A DNA stretch of 8,820 nt, from positions 1 through 8,820 of the forward strand of contig CALCSH010000048.1 of the NCBI GenBank assembly GCA_937893815.1, written 5' to 3'. Each line of letters begins with the position of its first letter. Positions within the stretch are counted from its first letter, which is position 1. This document shows positions 6,001-8,820 of the stretch, piece by piece. This DNA comes from an uncultured Anaerolineae bacterium (GTDB lineage Bacteria; Chloroflexota; Anaerolineae; Anaerolineales; UBA11858). The translations under genes and the position numbers were made by a program. A model generated the notes under the pieces. That model was not told the origin of the DNA. It searched no databases and saw only the letters and a list, made by a program, of their open reading frames with translations.

Positions 6001-8820
6001 TCGCCATGGCAATCGAGCCTGCCGCCGCATTGGCAACCGGACCAGCGGAAGCTGCTGTAGCTATCACCTCTGCACGAGCCGATGATGTGGACTTGGAGGT
6101 CACATTGACATTCCCAGCGATGGACAACGTGCCGCCGCTGATATATGCACGCGTCTCCGTCTCGATGGTGACTGCGGTATACACACCGCCGCCGGCAAAT
6201 GCAGAGCCAATAGCCAGGGTAGCTGCGACAGCCGAGGCCGAAGACAAAGCCGTGATTACAGCCGTTTCGTCTGCCGATACGGTCAGACTGCCTACGATGG
6301 TAATTACATCGGCCAATGAGAGATACGCTTCAACCACGTTCTTAATCGTATTATCCGCCGTAGCAATGCCAATGGAGACCGAACTGCCGAACAGACCGAA
6401 TGAAGCCGCTACAGAAACCGCATGAGCGTTTGCATCAATGAGCGAGCTTTCCAGGGCGCTGACGGTCACGTTCCCGGCCACGTTAATCCCGCTATCAATG
6501 GTATTGGCGATATACGCCCGCACAGCTACGGACATCTTATTCATCACGACCACCACGGCGGCGCTGGCAGAGATGGCAACCATCCCGCCGCCGATAGCCA
6601 CCGATCCAGCAGCCACAATAGATGTAATTGTAGAACTATTGATCGCCTGTACTAACAGGTTGCCGCCCGCCTGTACGCTAGAACCGGAAATATAAGCCTG
6701 AACTTTGGCAGTCGGCGAACCGTCTGTACTCCAACCGATCAGGTTCTCAGCGATGGAGAAGCCAATCGAGATACCAACGCCGCCTACGCCGCCGCCAATC
6801 CCAGCCGATACGCTGGCGATCAGGGCATTGATCGTAGCGGTGTTCTGAGCACCGACTTTAGCGTCTTTCCCTGCAATGAGGCGACTTCCAGAAACGAAGG
6901 CATTGGTCTGGGTGTGGATGACGTTCAAAGCGTGGGCGCCGGCCATGCTGAAACCAATGCCAACGAAGCCAGCACCGGCTCCAGCAGAAGCAGCCACGGT
7001 GATGGCGTTGATCGTGGCACTTTCGATCGCCTGGATGGTGATATTCCCCGTGCGGTCCTGAACCCCGGTATCACAATTCGCAATATATGCCGCTACCTGG
7101 TTGCTGATATCATTTTCGGCCAGAGCCACGCCCACAGAAGCACCAATTCCAGCAATACCAAACCCGGCTGCAATCGAGGCCGTGCCGACCAGCGCATCAA
7201 TCTGGGATGTGTCCGTGGCGGTAAGGTTGATATTCCTTGCCTGGATACCAAGCGGCCCGTCCCCGTCAATGAAGGCCTGTACTTGAACGGTAATGCGGTT
7301 CTCGCTAGATGATCCGGCACCGCTGAGGCTGACCCCAGCATAGAATCCGCCAGAGACGGCCACTGACCCGGCCAGCACCAGAGCGGTGATGGACTGATTG
7401 GCGGTTGCCGTCAGATTCAGATCACCGGCAGCATCCACACTGGCATCCCGGATAAAGGCCTGCACTGGCGCGGGAGCGCTATCCATGTTGATCAGTTCCC
7501 ACAGGTCGCGGTTGCCGTAATCCTGGGTGGCCAGCCATTTGCCTTCTTCGGGCGCTTCATCCCCATTTTCATCCGCAACCAGAGGCCGGATCAATGGTTC
7601 GCTGTCGATATAGCGGTAGACATCTCCTTCGCGCACACCGCTGGCGATCTTGACCGTCTGACCGTAGCTAACCGAGACCGGCTCACTTTCTGTGGTGTAG
7701 GTCGAGGCCGCTGAGGGGTCAGGCACCCAACCGACCAGGTTGCGAGCCAACGAGAGGCCCACCGAAGCACCCACACCAACGGCGCCGCCGCTTGCGGCAA
7801 AGGATACCGTAGCAATCAGAGCCTGGATAGTGGAAGTATTCTCAGCGTCGATACTGACATTTCCGGCGCTGTTGAGGATACTGTTCTCCACATAGGCGTT
7901 GGTGGACGTAATGATGATGTTCTGGGAGAAGGAACCCGCACCGCTGATGGCTATACCAACGAAGCCCGCGCCCACCGCAATCGAGGCTGCTGCAGCGATA
8001 GAATTAATCGTTGAATCGGAAGTGGCGCCTATGGTAATGCCCCCAGACGTCGAAGTCACGCCGGTATCGGCATTCTTGATAAAGGCTTCCACTGAGGTGG
8101 AAATCAGGTTTTGAGAGAATGCAATCCCGAAAGAGATAGATACTCCCACCATGCCAAAAGCAAATGAGGCCGAAGCAGCCCCAGCCGCAGCCGAGATCGT
8201 CGATGTATCTTTTGCTATTAGGGAAATGCTGGCAGCCGAGATGCCCGTGGCTCCATCGCCATCAATGGAAGCTTCCACTTCCATACCAATCTTGTTTTCA
8301 ACGATCACACCAGAGCCACTGGCGCCAACTCCCACCGTGCCGCCGGCGATCGCCATGGAGAAGGAGAACACCAGCGCACTGATGGTCTGGTTGGCGATGG
8401 CTGTCTGGGTCAGATCTCCAGCCGCATGGATGCTGGAGTCAATCACATAAGCTCGCACGCCACCATCCGCCAGGTTGCCATAGGCATCATAGCCGATGAA
8501 GTTCCAGGCGATAGAAATACCGATGGAAACGCCAACCCCCGCCGTACCACCGACGCCTACTGCGACCGAGGCCGCCGCGATGATGGCGGCAATCTCAGAA
8601 GTGCTGGCTGCACTCAGCGAAACACTACCAGCACTGGTGACGCTACTGTTCTGGATGAAAGCGCGCGTCTCGGTGAGCACTACATTGAGGGCCACCGCAC
8701 CGGCACCGCTGACGGATACACCAACTGCGCCGCCACCGATCCCCAGAGAGGCTGCTACGGTGTAGGCCGTTATTGTGCTGCGAGAGACTTTCATCTGCCC
8801 GTTCACCATGCGGATGAAGT
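1..8820 (-). CDS. Giant repetitive beta-solenoid surface/secreted protein, internal fragment (open at both ends)
   Basis: A single minus-strand frame (complete codons 2-8818) has no stop over 2,939 codons; all were translated by hand. The product is rich in Ala, Gly, Ser, Thr, Val, Asn and Asp and has only seven Cys. Domain order by residue: 1-888 beta-strand repeats in a four-unit super-repeat; 889-1372 shorter repeats; 1373-1859 HG[FL]..GD modules; 1860-2234 further beta repeats; 2235-2659 less repetitive sequence with filamentous-haemagglutinin-like blocks; 2720-2839 a strict 20-residue RTX-like array; 2840-2922 an interposed module; 2923-2939 the array resuming. No start or stop lies in the window, so internal Met codons were not treated as starts. 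Architecture and composition suggest a very large secreted adhesin or matrix protein, but no signal peptide, anchor or secretion signal is visible, so export, role and partners are inference. The reading frame is near certain; the function is not. Confidence 0.95.
53..301 (-). other. Module interrupting the 20-residue array
   Basis: Residues 2840-2922. After the last regular unit the sequence leaves the pattern: DNVDNLLADEFTGNG, a Thr/Pro-rich link, a compact beta module (89-208, annotated separately), a two-cysteine loop (62-85) and then PGD leading back to a DRIFISSGGG unit of the array. The frame is continuous, so the interruption is a genuine domain insertion and not an assembly break. 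Similar glycine-rich units flank it on both sides. Confidence 0.6.
89..208 (-). other. Small beta module resembling phage tail-fibre domains
   Basis: Residues 2871-2910. The pattern is V-L-V-R-L-N-G-A-E-M-P-P-G-T-Y-T-W, then DGVNLIFAAAPANGSLVQV. It matches, from memory, the motif [VI]-x-[LV]-N-G-x(2)-[LM]-x(2)-G-x(1-2)-Y-T-x(2)-G-x(2)-[IL]-x-F-x(2)-A-P-x(2)-G-x(2)-[VI]-x-[VI] that is common in phage and prophage tail-fibre or receptor-binding proteins. It would form a small beta sandwich. In a giant surface protein it may serve as a spacer or binding element (inference). No database check was possible. Confidence 0.5.
302..661 (-). repeat. Strict 20-residue (60 bp) glycine-rich beta-roll-like array, six units
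   Basis: Residues 2720-2839. Six consecutive units begin with Asp at 661, 601, 541, 481, 421 and 361, exactly 60 bp apart. The consensus is D-[TFNYL]-[IVL]-x-[IVL]-x-[NDG]-x-[GVD]-G-[TQK]-x-[TFEI]-[VFI]-[TNGD]-G-x(4); examples are DTITINNSGGTATFGGGEGD and DFLIVNNTGGTVTVNGNEGI. GG.G.D turns resemble calcium-binding RTX repeats, but the 20-residue rung is not the canonical nonapeptide and only some units keep the second Asp, so calcium binding is possible and unproven. A seventh unit starts at 301 (DNVDNLLADEF) and departs from the pattern. A related upstream element is GSGEDTFIM near 754. Unit DNA sequences are diverged, so this is not a slippage artefact. Confidence 0.85.
962..1081 (-). other. 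GDIELAEVVGDLRI..V.T.SGNV.L block
   Basis: Residues 2580-2619. SGDIELAEVVGDLRII is followed after a short turn by TTSGNVILRVDDDI. The pattern GDI.L.E..GDL.[IV]..V.[ST].[ST]GNV.L is a two-rung beta-helix segment that I recall from other giant repeat proteins, often near GSIGT-type blocks, as here. It is likely structural. Confidence in the frame is high; confidence in the family link is moderate. Confidence 0.45.
1493..1741 (-). other. GDI..NG / GSIGT block typical of filamentous-haemagglutinin-like giant proteins
   Basis: Residues 2360-2442. The readable pattern is SLIEIRNHGAGDIIINGLVD, then N-P-I-G-D-T, a spacer, and LVIESRSGSIGTATHRLNI. The combination of a GDI.I.G.[IV].NP strand turn followed by a L.I.[ES]..GSIGT....L.I strand is, from memory, a recurring segment in giant filamentous-haemagglutinin-like or beta-strand-repeat proteins. 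It is probably a structural beta-helix segment, not catalytic. Assignment is by motif recognition only. Confidence 0.5.
2117..3241 (-). repeat. Second beta-strand repeat region, irregular period
   Basis: Residues 1860-2234. Parallel strand pairs recur around short turns: SRITAAGNISIIAFS, AILASDGDVTINAET, ARVIGLNIEISAVD, SEVIGYNQTQLTAQH and GSIIRTQSLYVEAT. They alternate with Gly/Ala segments such as GGLVAVGTAAAT, GGLAGAAV and YGLGGGATANAG. The unit style is that of the 6154-4703 region rather than of the super-repeat: a polar A-x-A-D-A-D/Y motif appears (VDADAYG, DTYADADAKLYV) and spacing is variable. The end (YYQKADKLATTIFAGQKAEENG) is Lys/Glu-rich and marks the boundary to the non-repetitive segment. 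One Cys (AAVCDTL) is present. Confidence 0.7.
3242..3784 (-). repeat. Composite HGF-GD module, copy 2
   Basis: Residues 1679-1859. It repeats the arrangement of copy 1: a short core at 3784 (DTITLQDHGFTDGDAVTY), a full core at 3673 (DTIAVEAHGFSNGDWVTY ... SGLTAGIVYQIVVIDADTL), then the trailing submodule with GGLSTAHTYYISESTADTF and closing GTHTIG near 3316. The distance from the short core to the closing G-x-H motif is 151 residues in copy 1 and 156 in copy 2. The full core carries an Asp-rich stretch (VAGDDDNAADHY), a possible metal-binding or flexible loop (inference). The last part, GINFGSEPTQTQTLLFD, leads back to beta-strand repeats. Confidence 0.75.
3785..4297 (-). repeat. Composite HGF-GD module, copy 1 (short core + full core + GTH/ADTF submodule)
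   Basis: Residues 1508-1678 (171 residues). It begins with a short core (DTITIEGHGFSDGDEVVYQ, 34 residues, without the usual GL.DG..Y half), continues with a full core (IDLPGHGFVPGDELTY ... AGLVDGETYAVIVVDVDTF) and then a different submodule, GTHTF ... EGLIDGGSYKIANATADTF, ending AHSIGG. The second copy at 3784 has the same order, so this is a composite unit. The core resembles modules 1 and 2 at 4702-4298. Confidence 0.75.
4298..4702 (-). repeat. Two HG[FL]-GD modules
   Basis: Residues 1373-1507. Module 1 starts DTIAFALDHGLFTGD at 4702 and module 2 starts DTISLANPHGLRSGD at 4519. Both follow the pattern D-T-I-x-[FL]-x(2-4)-H-G-L-x-[ST]-G-D-x-[LV]-[VI]-Y-N, then G-G or D-G-L-x-N-G-x-x-Y and a strand ending in a [VI]-D-x-[KT]-T-[VI]-K motif. 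This small beta module is known as a tandem repeat in giant bacterial secreted proteins (recognised from memory). It probably folds as a compact beta domain punctuating the solenoid. Module 2 has a Ser/Ala/Thr-rich tail with one Cys (SSCTI) before the next module. Confidence 0.75.
4703..6154 (-). repeat. Short-period beta-strand repeats (mostly 52-54 residues)
   Basis: Residues 889-1372. The AY[IV] strand recurs with the residue two before Ala at 6154, 5986, 5821, 5632, 5476, 5317, 5158, 4996 and 4837, giving spacings of 56, 55, 63, 52, 53, 53, 54 and 53 residues. Typical units read AYISGGSVEAGQDIEM, AYIADRSIVIAGG and AYVGAYSVITAGG, then a charged or Ser-rich strand and a shortened Gly/Ala block. 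Compared with the preceding array the long hydrophobic Gly/Val block is trimmed by about 8-10 residues and Asp/Lys/Glu are more common. Two degenerate strands (VRASAGG near 5821 and TRASLED near 5158) keep the spacing. The fold is likely a continuation of the same solenoid with shorter rungs (inference). Confidence 0.8.
6155..6907 (-). repeat. Super-repeat copy 3 (251 residues, partly degenerate)
   Basis: Residues 638-888. Unit starts are at 6907, 6703, 6523 and 6334, giving lengths of 68, 60, 63 and 60 residues. Unit 1 keeps the IAENLIGW end and a short loop (STDGSPTA), unit 2 keeps the QAYISGSS strand, but the DGDG of unit 3 and DTGV of unit 4 are replaced (NTIDSG and LADVIT). The Ala/Gly/Val blocks persist, including a very hydrophobic stretch with VVVVM. 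It reads as the eroded end of the super-repeat array before the shorter-period region begins. Confidence 0.75.
6908..7903 (-). repeat. Super-repeat copy 2 (332 residues: 255 plus a ~77-residue insertion)
   Basis: Residues 306-637. Unit starts are at 7903, 7465, 7282 and 7096. Lengths are 146 (about 69 plus 77 inserted), 61, 62 and 63 residues, almost the same as copy 1. The phase-specific marks recur: unit 1 ends LARNLVGW, unit 2 has AAGDL and ANQSITAL, unit 3 has FIDGDG, and unit 4 has NCDTGV. The agreement in both length and signature with copy 1 is the main evidence that the true repeating element is a four-unit block rather than a simple 60-residue repeat. Unit 4 contains one of the few Cys residues of the protein. 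Confidence 0.85.
7466..7726 (-). other. Acidic, aromatic module inserted in the unit-1 loop of super-repeat copy 2
   Basis: Residues 365-451 lie between RNLVGW and the next strand PVQAFI. The same loop is only about 8-10 residues in copies 1 and 3, so roughly 77 residues are extra here. The composition differs sharply from the flanking repeats: it is rich in Glu, Asp, Tyr, Trp, Arg and Pro and poor in Ala/Gly blocks. Readable motifs are SVSYGQTVKIASGV, EGDVYRYID and, at the end, LATQDYGNRDLWELI. The pattern V..G..V.....G...G..Y.Y followed by L..QDY.....W resembles, from memory, a short module seen in loops of other giant repeat proteins; that link is not verified. The frame is uninterrupted on both sides, so this is a genuine insertion and not a frameshift. 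Confidence 0.7.
7904..8668 (-). repeat. Super-repeat copy 1 (255 residues, four beta-strand units)
   Basis: Residues 51-305. Units are delimited by a recurring x-[REQN]-A-[YFS]-[IV] strand, with the residue two before Ala at 8668, 8458, 8278 and 8092; unit lengths are 70, 60, 62 and 63 residues. Each unit reads: AYI strand, short polar turn, G-[DNS]-[IVL]-x-[IVL] strand, S/T-rich strand, then a long Ala/Gly/Val/Ser block and an Asn-containing end. Position-specific marks are visible: unit 1 ends IAWNFIGY before a variable loop, unit 2 has AAGDL and then ANQTISAL, unit 3 has SIDGDG, and unit 4 has ADTGVTS. The alternation of small and hydrophobic residues fits beta strands of a solenoid (inference). 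Copies differ substantially in DNA sequence, so the duplication is not recent. Confidence 0.85.
8669..8818 (-). repeat. C-terminal part of a unit-4 repeat from a preceding super-repeat
   Basis: Residues 1-50 contain STITAYTVAASLGIGGG followed by VSVSGAGAVALNVV. This matches the second half of the fourth unit in the next two super-repeats (STINSIAAAASIAVGAG..AISGAGSFSQNIII and ATINAITVAASAGAGAG..FSMAGAHALNVI). The super-repeat array therefore continues beyond the window towards the N-terminus, so more copies are expected upstream. The phase assignment rests on visual alignment. Confidence 0.75.

Noticed and set aside
7466..7726. A frameshift or assembly join explaining the unlike composition.
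   Set aside because: The same frame continues without a stop on both sides and the repeat resumes in the correct phase.
8760..8820. A translation start at one of the Met codons near the high-coordinate edge.
   Set aside because: The sequence there is already the inside of a repeat unit (unit 4 of a super-repeat) and the frame is open to the edge, so the true start is outside the window.
1..8820. tRNA, rRNA, riboswitch, promoter, terminator or transposon ends inside the window.
   Set aside because: None was seen, and the entire window is accounted for by coding sequence with no intergenic gap.

Overview
The window is the interior of one giant protein-coding gene read on the minus strand. The frame whose codons occupy plus-strand positions 2-4, 5-7 ... 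8816-8818 (read downwards) was translated by hand end to end and holds no stop: 2,939 consecutive codons, open at both edges. Neither the start nor the stop of the gene is present. No RNA gene, promoter, terminator, insertion sequence, CRISPR array or second gene could be supported. Residue numbers below count from the first complete codon (8818 down).

Layout, N- to C-terminal (high to low coordinate). (1) 8818-6155: Ala/Gly/Ser/Val-rich beta-strand repeats of about 60-70 residues, organised in a four-unit super-repeat of about 255 residues; three full copies plus the tail of a fourth are present, and the second copy carries about 77 extra residues at a fixed loop. (2) 6154-4703: related but shorter units, mostly 52-54 residues apart. 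(3) 4702-3242: modules built on an HG[FL]-x(2)-GD core, with a composite of two core modules and a trailing submodule duplicated in tandem. (4) 3241-2117: a second stretch of beta-strand repeats. (5) 2116-842: less repetitive sequence with two short blocks of the type found in filamentous-haemagglutinin-like giant proteins. (6) 661-302: an exact 20-residue (60 bp) glycine-rich repeat array, interrupted at 301-53 by a module resembling phage tail-fibre beta domains followed by a two-cysteine loop, and resuming at 52 to run off the edge.

The composition (very few Cys, few charged residues, much Ala/Gly/Ser/Thr/Val/Asn/Asp), the repeats and the RTX-like array point to a very large secreted or surface-anchored beta-solenoid protein, perhaps an adhesin or matrix protein. 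That is inference: the secretion signals lie outside the window. Giant proteins of this kind are known from environmental bacteria such as Chloroflexota, Planctomycetota, Cyanobacteria and some Proteobacteria. GC looks moderate (about half). The host cannot be fixed from this window; an uncultured environmental bacterium is the best guess.

The most noteworthy features are the nested repeat hierarchy with position-specific signatures, the module inserted at one particular loop, the switch of period near 6154, and the strictly 60-bp-periodic array interrupted by an unrelated module.
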